Made by a program: the position numbers and the translations under genes. A model generated the notes under the pieces. That model ran no database searches, was not told the origin of the DNA, and saw nothing but the letters and a program-made list of their open reading frames with translations. Below are positions 1 through 8,351 of a stretch of 64,000 bases of DNA, piece by piece. Numbering within the stretch: position 1 is the stretch's first letter; every line of letters begins with the position of its first letter. The DNA is from Acinetobacter gerneri DSM 14967 = CIP 107464 = MTCC 9824 (GTDB taxonomy: Bacteria; Pseudomonadota; Gammaproteobacteria; Pseudomonadales; Moraxellaceae), in NCBI RefSeq assembly GCF_000368565.1, contig NZ_KB849533.1, positions 18,483-82,482 of the forward strand. Reading direction: 5' to 3'.

Positions 1-640
1 TTTGGTGAAATTGACCAATGACCAGTACTGTCAGCAATCGTGGTCACAGTATTACCCAAAGCATTGGTAATGGTCACTGTTGAGCCTGCTTCTGCTGTCC
101 CACTTAAGCCTGCTGCATTATTTGTATCAACTGTTGGTGCATTCGGTGCTGTAAGATCAGCAAGACCTGTTGATACTGGCACACTCACATTTCCTGCTGC
201 ATCGGTTGCAGTTACGGTACCTTCAGTGCCATCTGCAATTGGATTTGGAGTGATTGACCAATGGCCTGCACTATCTGCAACCGTGGTCACCGTGTTACCC
301 AAAGCATTGGTAATGGTCACTGTTGAGCCTGCTTCCGCTGTTCCTGCTAAACCTGCCGCATTGTTTTCAGTGACAATCGGTGTATTTGGTGCAATGGTAT
401 CTGCGATTCCAGTAGAAATTTCTGCACTGCTATTTCCTGCAGCATTCGTTGCCGTTACAACGCCTTCTGTACCATCTGTAAGAGGATTTGGAGAGATTGA
501 CCAATGACCTGCACTATCCGCAATCGTAGTCACAGTATGCCCCAAAGCATCTGTAACCGTGATGATTGAACCGGCTTCGGCTGTTCCGCTTAAGCCTGTT
601 GCATTGTTTTCAGTTACAGTTGGAACATTAGGGACAACAT
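1..640 (-). repeat. Tandem 243-bp (81-residue) Ig-like repeats in the adhesin
   Basis: The same block recurs at 10, 253 and 496, exactly 243 bp apart. Copies differ mostly by scattered substitutions, several synonymous. The array continues beyond the left edge, so copy number is unknown. Exact spacing with high identity is the usual signature of recombination-driven repeat gain and loss in Bap adhesins. Confidence 0.9.
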
Positions 641-1112
641 TAGATGGTTTATTTGAATCTGTACTATAATTGCTATCATTGCCACTATTTACAGCAGCCG
701 CAACACCTGCGACTCCAGCAACACCTGCGCCAATCAGCCATGGCAAACCAATCGCCATAGCTGAGTCATGATATAAAAGTGGATCAACTTCATCTATGAC
801 TTGATAATAAATCTTTTGATCCAAAGCTTGAATATCATCAAGATGCTGAATCCATAATAATTTTCCATCATCTTCTTTAAATACCAAGCTATTATCTAAT
901 GTATTATCACTATTATAATAATCATGGATCGTGAGAATTGACCCATCCTGAAAATATAAAATTAAATCATTTCCATTTTTTTCAATTTTACTTAATTCTT
1001 TAACAGAACAGTTCACCAGAACAACTGCATTTTCTTTTAGTTCATATTCTGCTTTAACCCCAGAATCCAATTCAGTATGGGAAGATTTAGAAATAATATT
1101 GACTTGGTACAT
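1..1112 (-). CDS. Bap-like giant adhesin, N-terminal part (truncated by window edge)
   Basis: The open frame runs from an ATG at 1112 off the left edge, so only the first ~370 residues are visible. Residues 1-125 form a non-repetitive acidic N-terminal domain like the BapA prefix domain. A hydrophobic Gly/Ala-rich stretch follows (GLPWLIGAGVAGVAGVAAAV, near 130-150). A short Asn/Ser linker leads into tandem Ig-like repeats of about 81 residues, each with the core SAGHWSI. There is no classical Sec signal peptide, as expected for Bap/LapA-type adhesins exported by type I secretion. Family role: cell-surface biofilm adhesin, usually thousands of residues long with the secretion signal at the C-terminus. 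Transcription is leftward, with about 750 bp of AT-rich DNA upstream. The plus-strand open frame across the repeats is a shadow of this gene. Family call confident; length and secretion partner not visible. Confidence 0.85.
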   Translation of the reverse strand, partial: MYQVNIISKSSHTELDSGVKAEYELKENAVVLVNCSVKELSKIEKNGNDLILYFQDGSILTIHDYYNSDNTLDNSLVFKEDDGKLLWIQHLDDIQALDQKIYYQVIDEVDPLLYHDSAMAIGLPWLIGAGVAGVAGVAAAVNSGNDSNYSTDSNKPSNVVPNVPTVTENNATGLSGTAEAGSIITVTDALGHTVTTIADSAGHWSISPNPLTDGTEGVVTATNAAGNSSAEISTGIADTIAPNTPIVTENNAAGLAGTAEAGSTVTITNALGNTVTTVADSAGHWSITPNPIADGTEGTVTATDAAGNVSVPVSTGLADLTAPNAPTVDTNNAAGLSGTAEAGSTVTITNALGNTVTTIADSTGHWSISP

Positions 1113-1867
1113 AATAAAAGCACACTTTATTGTTAAAGTTTGATTGTACTTTTAATAAGTAAAGCTATAAAAAGGCTAAAAAAACCATAATAAAAACCTC
1201 TACCAGTATTCTTTTTTATTTATAAAAAACAATTAATTAAAATTTTTTTAATTTAATAATGATCATTTTTAAATATTAGTTTTTTAATCATTTTTTATAT
1301 AATAACATTATGTGAATATTCAAAAATCAATACACACAAAAAATATTAAATATAATTACAACCATCCTAGTAAGCTTTTATCTTAGAATGAAAAAATATA
1401 AATCACTTAAAACTTTTTAAAATTTTCTGTTAATAAACTCACAAAATATTTATTTTATTGGTCTAAATTCATATTTTCTTCATATTTTGACTAAATTATA
1501 CTTATTCATCTTCCGAAAAAAGCTAAATAATTGAATATTCAATTATTTAAATAAACTTATGTATAACTCATAAAGCTCTTTCAAAAGTCAAAAATGACCA
1601 TTTCTGCGCCATAAAACAATAGCAAAAGACTCTTCTTAGACTTCATCTTGCATTGTAAAAATGAATACTTTTATCGTATTTAGAGAGATAATCAGGGTGG
1701 ATAAAGATTTTTTATATAATAAATTATCACGAACTGAGAGAACACATTCCTTCCCCTTAAAAAAGGTGAAGGAACAGCTTGTGAGTAAATATGGCTCAAA
1801 ACTGACTTATGCAAGAAATCTAATCTAAAGTCTCTACTATTTCAAAACCTCAGCATCAACTCATTGA
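1113..1867. other. 755-bp AT-rich intergenic region
   Basis: Lies between two leftward genes: upstream of the adhesin and downstream of gspE. I see no credible ORF or RNA gene. It is strongly AT-rich with many poly-A/T tracts, consistent with a long silencer-prone upstream region of the adhesin. The only clear structure is the hairpin at 1747-1774. Confidence 0.6.
1747..1774. repeat. Inverted repeat (12-bp arms, one mismatch) downstream of gspE
   Basis: Arms 1747-1758 and 1763-1774 pair around an AAAA loop with a single C/T mismatch. On the minus strand it lies ~95 bp past the gspE stop without a clean U-tract, so it may be a weak terminator or a small palindromic repeat. It resembles the CCTCC/GGAGG hairpin at 16841 in style. 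Confidence 0.5.
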
Positions 1868-3358
1868 TCAATTGGCTTCTTCTTGATTGGTCACACGTAA
1901 AACTTCTTCTAATGTGGTTTTCCCAGCTAAAACTTTTCTCAAACCATCATCACGTATAGCACCTGCGTATTGGCGAGCGTATGTTTCCAACTCATATTCA
2001 GCAGCATTGCCATGAATCAAACGGCGCATGGCTTCATCTACAGGTACAATTTCATAAATCGCTGTACGTCCTGTAAATCCAAGATGAGAACAATGATCAC
2101 AGCCATTTGGTACAGGTATTTTTAAGCTTATTTCATTTGAAACAGGTTTAAAGACATCTTTTTCAAAATCATCAGCATCACGCCAAGTCACACAGTTTTG
2201 GCATAGTGTTCTTACCAAACGCTGAGCCACCACACCGATCAATGAACTGGATAATAAAAATGGCTCAATCCCCATATCTTTTAAACGGGTAACCGCACCA
2301 ATGGCGGTATTGGTGTGCAGCGTTGAAAGTACCAAATGCCCTGTCAATGATGCTTGCACAGCAATTTCAGCCGTTTCCAGATCTCGAATCTCACCAACCA
2401 TGACCACATCTGGATCTTGACGTAGCATGGCTTTTAAAGCACGCGCAAATGTCATATCCACTTTGGTATTGACCTGTGTCTGTCCAATCCCTTCGAGTTG
2501 ATATTCAATCGGATCTTCGGCAGTGAGAATATTTTTAGAGCCATCATTTAAATCAGAAAGTGCTGCATAGAGTGTCGTGGTTTTACCCGAACCAGTGGGT
2601 CCCGTAACCAAGATAATGCCATGCGGACGATGTACCAATTGTGTCAAGCGTTCATAATCACTTGGCATCAACCCCAAATGGGTCATATTTAAACGCCCAG
2701 CTTGTTTATCAAGCAAACGCATCACCACTCGCTCACCATGCGAACTTGGCAATGTCGATACACGGACATCCACTTCACGGCCTGCTAAACGTAGTGAAAT
2801 ACGTCCATCTTGGGGAACTCGTTTTTCTGCAATATCCAGTTTTGCCATGACTTTGATACGTGACACCAAAAGTGGTGCGAGTTCGCGACGTGGCTGTACG
2901 ATTTCACGCAACTGACCATCAACACGTAGACGCACTGATAGCTTTTTTTCAAAAGCTTCAATATGAATATCTGATGCCCCAACTCGAATCGCCTCAGAAA
3001 GCAAAGCATTGATCAACCGTACAATCGGTGCATCATCTTCCTGATCCATCAAATCTTCAGTTTCAGGCACTTGATCAGCCAAACTTAACAAATCAGGATG
3101 GTCTTCAAGACCTGCTGCCACTTGTTGTGATTCGCCAGTTTCCCCAACATAACTCGAACTCAATAGATGATCAAATTCGGTATCTGTACAAATTTGATGC
3201 TGTGCAGCTCGTCCAAGATAACGTCGTGCTTCTTGAATTGCGATTTGTGCGGTATCCTGTTTTCTGACAATAAAAACTTGATCACCTTCGTAACGTAAAA
3301 GCACTCCATGCCGTTTCGCAAAACTATAGGGTATTTGTAATTGTTTAAGTACTTGCAT
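1868..3358 (-). CDS. gspE: Type II secretion ATPase GspE
   Basis: 496-residue GspE/PilB-type secretion ATPase. An N-terminal GspE domain (about 1-100) precedes the ATPase core: Walker A GPTGSGKT near residue 260, an Asp box (TAEDPIE), Walker B-like DPDVVMVGEIRD and a His box (STLHTN). A C-terminal tetracysteine zinc motif (CQNC ... CDHC) is typical of GspE rather than PilT. Family role: hexameric cytoplasmic motor at the inner membrane driving pseudopilus assembly, so that folded exoproteins such as lipases are secreted. No other gsp gene is adjacent, which fits the dispersed T2SS genes of Acinetobacter. The ATG at 3358 has no strong Shine-Dalgarno. PilB is excluded by length and N-terminal architecture. 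Confidence 0.93.
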   Translation of the reverse strand: MQVLKQLQIPYSFAKRHGVLLRYEGDQVFIVRKQDTAQIAIQEARRYLGRAAQHQICTDTEFDHLLSSSYVGETGESQQVAAGLEDHPDLLSLADQVPETEDLMDQEDDAPIVRLINALLSEAIRVGASDIHIEAFEKKLSVRLRVDGQLREIVQPRRELAPLLVSRIKVMAKLDIAEKRVPQDGRISLRLAGREVDVRVSTLPSSHGERVVMRLLDKQAGRLNMTHLGLMPSDYERLTQLVHRPHGIILVTGPTGSGKTTTLYAALSDLNDGSKNILTAEDPIEYQLEGIGQTQVNTKVDMTFARALKAMLRQDPDVVMVGEIRDLETAEIAVQASLTGHLVLSTLHTNTAIGAVTRLKDMGIEPFLLSSSLIGVVAQRLVRTLCQNCVTWRDADDFEKDVFKPVSNEISLKIPVPNGCDHCSHLGFTGRTAIYEIVPVDEAMRRLIHGNAAEYELETYARQYAGAIRDDGLRKVLAGKTTLEEVLRVTNQEEAN

Positions 3359-3453
3359 TACAACTTATAATGATGATTAAAATTACTTCGAGTGTACTCT
3401 ATGCTTATGACAGCGTGAAGTCTGTTTTTTGACTGATTAGAGGAATTTAAGGG

Positions 3454-4275
3454 TTGTCGAAAAAAACTGAACATTTAGAACCTGAGCTACCTGACCTAAA
3501 ATGGTGGGGTGAGCAAAAATTTGAATTAAACCAGTCCAAAGCTTGGCAATTTGGTTCCTTGCTTTGCAGATTGACTCGCGGTCTACAAGAATGGCGCTTA
3601 GAGTATTATCGACCTCATATGCAATATGACTATGAGCAACAATGGAATGCGATCGAGGATGTGCATTTTGCCTTTCCTCAGCCAGTCCATGTTGAACGAT
3701 ATATGTTCAGAGAAACCCACAATACCTTTCAGCTCATGCCTCGCTTGGCTGATCGTTCAGTGGTGATTAAACCTGTCGATCCGATTTATATTCCTGCAGG
3801 ACAGCGTGGTACCCTGTTTATCAGTACTCCGCTTTGGATTTCAGGTTTTGTGCAAAGTCAAAAAGAGCCCTTGTTTGATCTTCCTGTGATTTTGCCTAAA
3901 GATACATGGTTTGGACCTGATAAAAGAAATGGCGAACTGTGTTATGCAACCTCAGTCGATGGTCGTACCGAATTAAATCTATTACGTCCACGTGCATTTC
4001 GAGCAGTCACCCCCATTGATTTTCATAATGTCAGTAGCCATCAACTGCGTTTCGATAAAATGAATATCCCAGTGCCAGCCCTGCCCTTATTTTTCAGTGA
4101 AAGCACAGGTCGGCTTTGGACCTCACAAATCAAAGTGATTCATGAAGGGTCAGATCGTCCACCTCGTATACGGATTGAAAATAGAACGCCACCGTTAGCA
4201 GGTGAAGTTGAATATGTTCATCCTCCGAGAGATCCAGGCGGTATGTTATTTAACATGTTTGATTCATTCTTTTAA
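3454..4275 (+). CDS. DUF432 family protein (TTG start)
   Basis: 273-residue soluble protein of the DUF432 family. It is rich in Trp and Pro (DLKWWGEQKFELNQ near the start; FGPDKRNGELCYAT mid-protein) with no signal peptide or membrane segment. The start is a TTG at 3454, chosen because AGAGGA sits 9 nt upstream and no in-frame ATG is near. It ends 9 nt before an MscS-type channel gene, with that gene's GGAGG in the gap, so the two are surely co-transcribed. DUF432 genes repeatedly accompany MscS-like channels, so a role in channel assembly or gating is plausible, but no biochemical function is known to me. The family call is good; the role is inference from the neighbour. Confidence 0.8.
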   Translation: MSKKTEHLEPELPDLKWWGEQKFELNQSKAWQFGSLLCRLTRGLQEWRLEYYRPHMQYDYEQQWNAIEDVHFAFPQPVHVERYMFRETHNTFQLMPRLADRSVVIKPVDPIYIPAGQRGTLFISTPLWISGFVQSQKEPLFDLPVILPKDTWFGPDKRNGELCYATSVDGRTELNLLRPRAFRAVTPIDFHNVSSHQLRFDKMNIPVPALPLFFSESTGRLWTSQIKVIHEGSDRPPRIRIENRTPPLAGEVEYVHPPRDPGGMLFNMFDSFF

Positions 4276-4284
4276 GGAGGCAAT

Positions 4285-5211
4285 ATGGTCGACAGCAATA
4301 TCACCAAAGATATTACCAATAGCCTCAAAGGGATATTTACCAATTTCAATACTGATCGAATCAGTGAAATCGTCATTGCGCTTGCACTGTGTTTGTTTGG
4401 ATTTGTTTTAGCACGAATTATTTCAAATACCTTTATCCGCACCATCGGCTCAAGACTTAATGCACATCAACGCTTGGTCTGGCGACGCGGTATTTTCTAT
4501 TTTATTTTTATCTTATTTGCCGTTGCCAGTTTAAAAGAAGCAGGATTTAAACTCAGTGTATTTTTGGGTGCGGCAGGGATCTTGACGGTGGCATTGGGTT
4601 TTGCCTCTCAAACTTCGGCAACCAACTTGATCAGTGGTCTATTTTTGATTGGCGAAGGTTCATTTGAAGTCGGTGATACCATTCAACTCACGCTCATTCG
4701 TGGACATACCATTGAAGGTGAAGTGATTTCGATTGATTTACTTTCCGTCAAATTGCTCACTTGGGATAATGTCTATGTCCGTCTGCCAAATGAACAACTG
4801 ATCCGTGCGCCTGTGCACAACCTTTCCAAGTTTCCTATACGGCGTATTCCAATTACGATTTCTATCAATTTTCATGAAGATATCAACAAAGTTCGTGAAG
4901 TGCTAATGGACGTTGCCAATGACTATCCACTGGTTTTGGCTGATCCTAAACCTAGACTTAGTGTGACGGCTTTTGGTGAATCATCTATAGAACTGTTATT
5001 TGCACTTTGGTGTCGTCAAGAAAACTTTATGCAAGTGAAAGATGAAATGCATGAGTTAATTCGAGATCGCTTTGTCGACAATAAAATCGAAATTCCTGTA
5101 CCAAAAATTGATTTTGTTGATCGCCCAATCACACCGCATAGCGCACTTGAAAATGATGAATTGGATAACTATGCCAATGCCAAAGAAATCAAACGTGAAC
5201 CCAAGTTATAA
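4285..5211 (+). CDS. MscS-family small-conductance mechanosensitive channel
   Basis: 308 residues with N-terminal hydrophobic segments (about 25-50 and 65-90), then the pore-lining TM3 region (GAAGILTVALGFASQTSATNL) with the Gly/Ala packing pattern of MscS. A beta domain follows (EVGDTIQL ... GEVISIDLLSVKL ... VRLPNEQL) and then an alpha/beta C-terminal domain. Family role: inner-membrane osmotic safety valve that opens on membrane tension during hypo-osmotic shock. A strong GGAGG lies 6 nt before the ATG. It forms a two-gene operon with the DUF432 gene and is followed by an intrinsic terminator at 5247. A diverged paralogue rather than the housekeeping MscS is possible given the DUF432 pairing. 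Confidence 0.92.
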   Translation: MVDSNITKDITNSLKGIFTNFNTDRISEIVIALALCLFGFVLARIISNTFIRTIGSRLNAHQRLVWRRGIFYFIFILFAVASLKEAGFKLSVFLGAAGILTVALGFASQTSATNLISGLFLIGEGSFEVGDTIQLTLIRGHTIEGEVISIDLLSVKLLTWDNVYVRLPNEQLIRAPVHNLSKFPIRRIPITISINFHEDINKVREVLMDVANDYPLVLADPKPRLSVTAFGESSIELLFALWCRQENFMQVKDEMHELIRDRFVDNKIEIPVPKIDFVDRPITPHSALENDELDNYANAKEIKREPKL

Positions 5212-5246
5212 CCCATAACATTGGGTTTGGATGTTATTTACCTTTC

Positions 5247-5293
5247 AGCTTAATTCGAACAAGTGACGGCTTGGTTGAATTAAGCTTTTTTAT
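5247..5293 (+). terminator. Intrinsic terminator after DUF432-mscS
   Basis: A perfect 10-bp stem, AGCTTAATTC (5247-5256) with GAATTAAGCT (5277-5286), is followed by a T-run. It lies 36 bp past the channel gene's stop. Confidence 0.8.
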
Positions 5294-5358
5294 TATCTTA
5301 GATTAGGGTAGAGATACAACATTACTCTTCCAAATCAGCTGACTTCACGTCTTAAACT

Positions 5359-5477
5359 GCTCATTAAGATTACTTATCAAGATCGTTCATCAAGCCGACT
5401 CATTTCACGTCTTATATGCTCTTAAAAATAATTCGAAAATAGCTCATTAAGATTACTTATCAAGATCGTTCATCAAG
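5359..5477. repeat. 36-bp direct repeat duplicating the 3' end of the DUF2339 gene
   Basis: Positions 5359-5394 and 5442-5477 are identical over 36 bp (spacing 83). The right copy contains the last codons and stop of the DUF2339 gene; the left copy lies outside it. A looser repeat (TTCACGTCTTA at 5344 and 5404) sits between them. This looks like a small local duplication. Confidence 0.85.
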
Positions 5478-8177
5478 TTCAGGAATCGGTGCAATATATG
5501 CGATTACCAGCATTACCGTACCTGCACCCAAGAATGAAATCACGCGCATCAATGTTCCGATATGTGATAGATCTAACAAGACCAATTTCAAAGTCACAAT
5601 CACTAAAATACTGCCACCCAAAATCCACATCGAACGGATCTGTCTTTTGCTGGCATAACTCATGGTGATCAAAGCCAAACTCACCCAAAGCAAGGTAAAA
5701 CTTAGTTGAACTGTGGCATCTTGCCAAAGTTCTAAGGCATTGTACGGCGTCCCCAAATAAACATGTAAAGCACGCAACAAGATATAACTACTCAACCAAA
5801 GCAAACTTAGCACGATCAATACCGCAACAATGCCTCGGTCCAAACCTGTTTTTAACTGTAACGACAACATCCAAATAAAACTGGCTAAAATCGCGATACT
5901 GACCAGATCAAATGGATTGAGTATTGGCAATAAATAGCCTTGAAAAGCTTGTACTGTAAATAATTGCGAACACACAATCCAAATGAGCATCAAGGCCAAA
6001 CTACTGCGTGCTTGCCAAAAACGATTCCAATCCTCATGCTCTTTTTGCCAAAAACACCACGCAGCAAATGCCAAAGGCAATATCACGACACTGATATAAG
6101 GCATACTTGGAATCAAGCACAAACTGGTCAAACTCAAGCTAGATAAAGCACCCAGACTCAAAGCTTCTTTTTCAAAGCGAATACTAGAAACAGGTCTAAG
6201 CCAAAATAAAAATAATAACAATCCTGAAACAGCAATCCCAATCTGCTCAAAAGTTGAAGTCCAAACAATCATCCCATTTTGACTATGATCCAAAACGATA
6301 ATCAATGCCAAAACAAAAACAGGAATCACCCCAATCCATTTGGCAATAAACCACTGCCCGCCCGCTTTGCAAAACAACATGATTTCATTGAGGATCAATA
6401 ATAGGATACTGATGGTCAGCATGGTCATGGCAAACTGATTTTCAGTTTTAAATTGATCTAACAACAAAACCAACAACATGCTTGAAGCTGCCAACATCAA
6501 CAAAGCTTGGAAAATGGTGGTCATCGTACTCAGTTGTTTTTGAAATGCTGGACGACTATTGGAAAAGACCACAACAACATAATAACAAAGGCTTAATGTC
6601 CAAAACATCAAGCGTGGAAACTCATCCAACTGCACGTAGTAATAAAAACTCGATAACCCTGCGACAACCAATAAACCACTTGCTAGATAGCGACTAATCG
6701 TTGATTGGCGGATTAAGGCAAATACATAAATCAATGCCCCTTCCATTGCCCAGCCCATGACGCTCCATTGCTCAGGCAACAAAATCGGTGGAATTAAAGC
6801 AATAAAGATCAGCATCAAACTAAAGTAACTTTGCGAAATCAGCTGAATAGATTGGTTATTTTTAGCGAAATAATAAATCACTGCATAGAGCACAGCAAAA
6901 GCCAAACTAAATCCTGCTTGCCATGCACTTTCGTGGAAATAAATCAGATAAAGAAAAATATATCCAATGATCGGCGCACCGAAAATCAGGGCGATATCTA
7001 AGGCGGGTTTAAGTTTAAATTCTTCTACATCTTTTTTCGCAATCAGTTGACTAAATCTAAAGCTGAGCCAGACAAAAACCAGCGTATGTAAGACCACTAG
7101 TCCTGCAAGCTGAAGTCGTTCATGCATATAACCGTGTAGATAAACATAGCCTGCACTGATAAAAATACTCATCAAAAAAGCAATTTGATTGAGGATTTTC
7201 CAAGGTCGAAGCGTCGTTAAAATCGCAACAGCCAAATTGATCGCCAAATAATAAGCGACAAACTCCACTGAACTGGCACTTCGCACAGGCAAAGTAAATG
7301 GTGCAACATAAGCGATGAGCATTGCCATCATTGCAAGTTCAATGGTGTGCTGTTTCAAACTCATCCACAAAGTGATGAGCATAATGATGCCGAAACAGAC
7401 ACTGGCTAGAGCAAAACTGGCGATCACATGATTGTAATAAGCGAAAAATAAGGTCAAAAACAACCCAGCCAAGCCCAATCCTTCAAGCGCCAAAGCAAAG
7501 CTACGGTTTTTGTTAAACATCAACCAGCCGACAAGACTAATCGCAAAACTGATCCCAGCAACGATGAGTAATTTTAAAGCCAAGCTTAATTGCCAATGTT
7601 CGGTAGCAAAACGCAGCAATAAAATCAGCCCGATCACCAAAACGATAATGGCGACTTTGAGTACGGGATTGCCTTGGAAAATCCAGTGTTTTATCTGTTC
7701 TGCCAAACCTAAATTGTCTTGGTTATTTTCAGATAAGGACGTTTTAACTTGTGTTTTGTCTAGATGAGGAATAGGTTCATTTTCAAGATCAGGCACATGT
7801 TGTTGTATTTTTTTTAATTGGTATTCGATCAAACTCAGATAAACTTCCAGTCGTCTCAGCCACCTGAGAAAAAAGAAAATCCATGCCGTTAAACCCAGAC
7901 CAATTAGCCAGCTCCATTGCATAGATATACCAATCACTGCAATGATAGAGGAGATATATAAAGGAACTTTGGAGGTCAATTGCACCCGAACATTGGCTTG
8001 ACGAGACATATCGGGAATCGGCTTTTGCAATTGATCAACGTATTGCATAACAGACAATACAAATGCCAATCCACAAATATAGCTGATGATATGTTGATCA
8101 TAAAACCAAGCAGCAACAGCAACAATCACCAAAATCATTAACCAAATGATTCGGATTTCATTTTGCCCTTTTTGCAT
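5460..8177 (-). CDS. DUF2339 family polytopic membrane protein
   Basis: 905-residue inner-membrane protein made almost wholly of hydrophobic helices, more than 20 along its length, matching the DUF2339 family in size and character. N-terminal helices (about 10-50 and 75-105) are followed by a charged cytoplasmic stretch (about 105-165), then a dense array of helices ending in a polar tail. The family has no established biochemical activity; envelope or cell-shape roles have been suggested in other bacteria. It is transcribed divergently from polA. The TGA stop lies inside the right copy of a 36-bp duplication. No strong Shine-Dalgarno precedes the ATG at 8177. Family call good, function unknown. 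Confidence 0.85.
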   Translation of the reverse strand: MQKGQNEIRIIWLMILVIVAVAAWFYDQHIISYICGLAFVLSVMQYVDQLQKPIPDMSRQANVRVQLTSKVPLYISSIIAVIGISMQWSWLIGLGLTAWIFFFLRWLRRLEVYLSLIEYQLKKIQQHVPDLENEPIPHLDKTQVKTSLSENNQDNLGLAEQIKHWIFQGNPVLKVAIIVLVIGLILLLRFATEHWQLSLALKLLIVAGISFAISLVGWLMFNKNRSFALALEGLGLAGLFLTLFFAYYNHVIASFALASVCFGIIMLITLWMSLKQHTIELAMMAMLIAYVAPFTLPVRSASSVEFVAYYLAINLAVAILTTLRPWKILNQIAFLMSIFISAGYVYLHGYMHERLQLAGLVVLHTLVFVWLSFRFSQLIAKKDVEEFKLKPALDIALIFGAPIIGYIFLYLIYFHESAWQAGFSLAFAVLYAVIYYFAKNNQSIQLISQSYFSLMLIFIALIPPILLPEQWSVMGWAMEGALIYVFALIRQSTISRYLASGLLVVAGLSSFYYYVQLDEFPRLMFWTLSLCYYVVVVFSNSRPAFQKQLSTMTTIFQALLMLAASSMLLVLLLDQFKTENQFAMTMLTISILLLILNEIMLFCKAGGQWFIAKWIGVIPVFVLALIIVLDHSQNGMIVWTSTFEQIGIAVSGLLLFLFWLRPVSSIRFEKEALSLGALSSLSLTSLCLIPSMPYISVVILPLAFAAWCFWQKEHEDWNRFWQARSSLALMLIWIVCSQLFTVQAFQGYLLPILNPFDLVSIAILASFIWMLSLQLKTGLDRGIVAVLIVLSLLWLSSYILLRALHVYLGTPYNALELWQDATVQLSFTLLWVSLALITMSYASKRQIRSMWILGGSILVIVTLKLVLLDLSHIGTLMRVISFLGAGTVMLVIAYIAPIPELDERS

Positions 8178-8351
8178 TATTTACCATGACTCATTCCTTT
8201 AATATTTGCATGGTACAACAACTCAGCTGATTTAAATGCAGTATTTGACTGCTATTGGGTAACAGTTATTCGGTAACAGTCGGCTTTGCAATCTGTGAAA
8301 ATCTTAAAAATCACGTACAATAAAACGGTTCATAAAATTAGGAAATGCAGA

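Noticed and set aside
40..507. 155-codon plus-strand ORF
   Set aside because: It is the antisense shadow of the adhesin repeats: the real frame is on the minus strand, continues from an ATG at 1112 and encodes recognisable Ig-like repeats.
8286..8351. Upstream 22-codon extension of polA
   Set aside because: Not conserved in the family; the ATG at 8352 has AGGA in place and gives the standard N-terminus, and the extension covers the promoter-like TACAAT.
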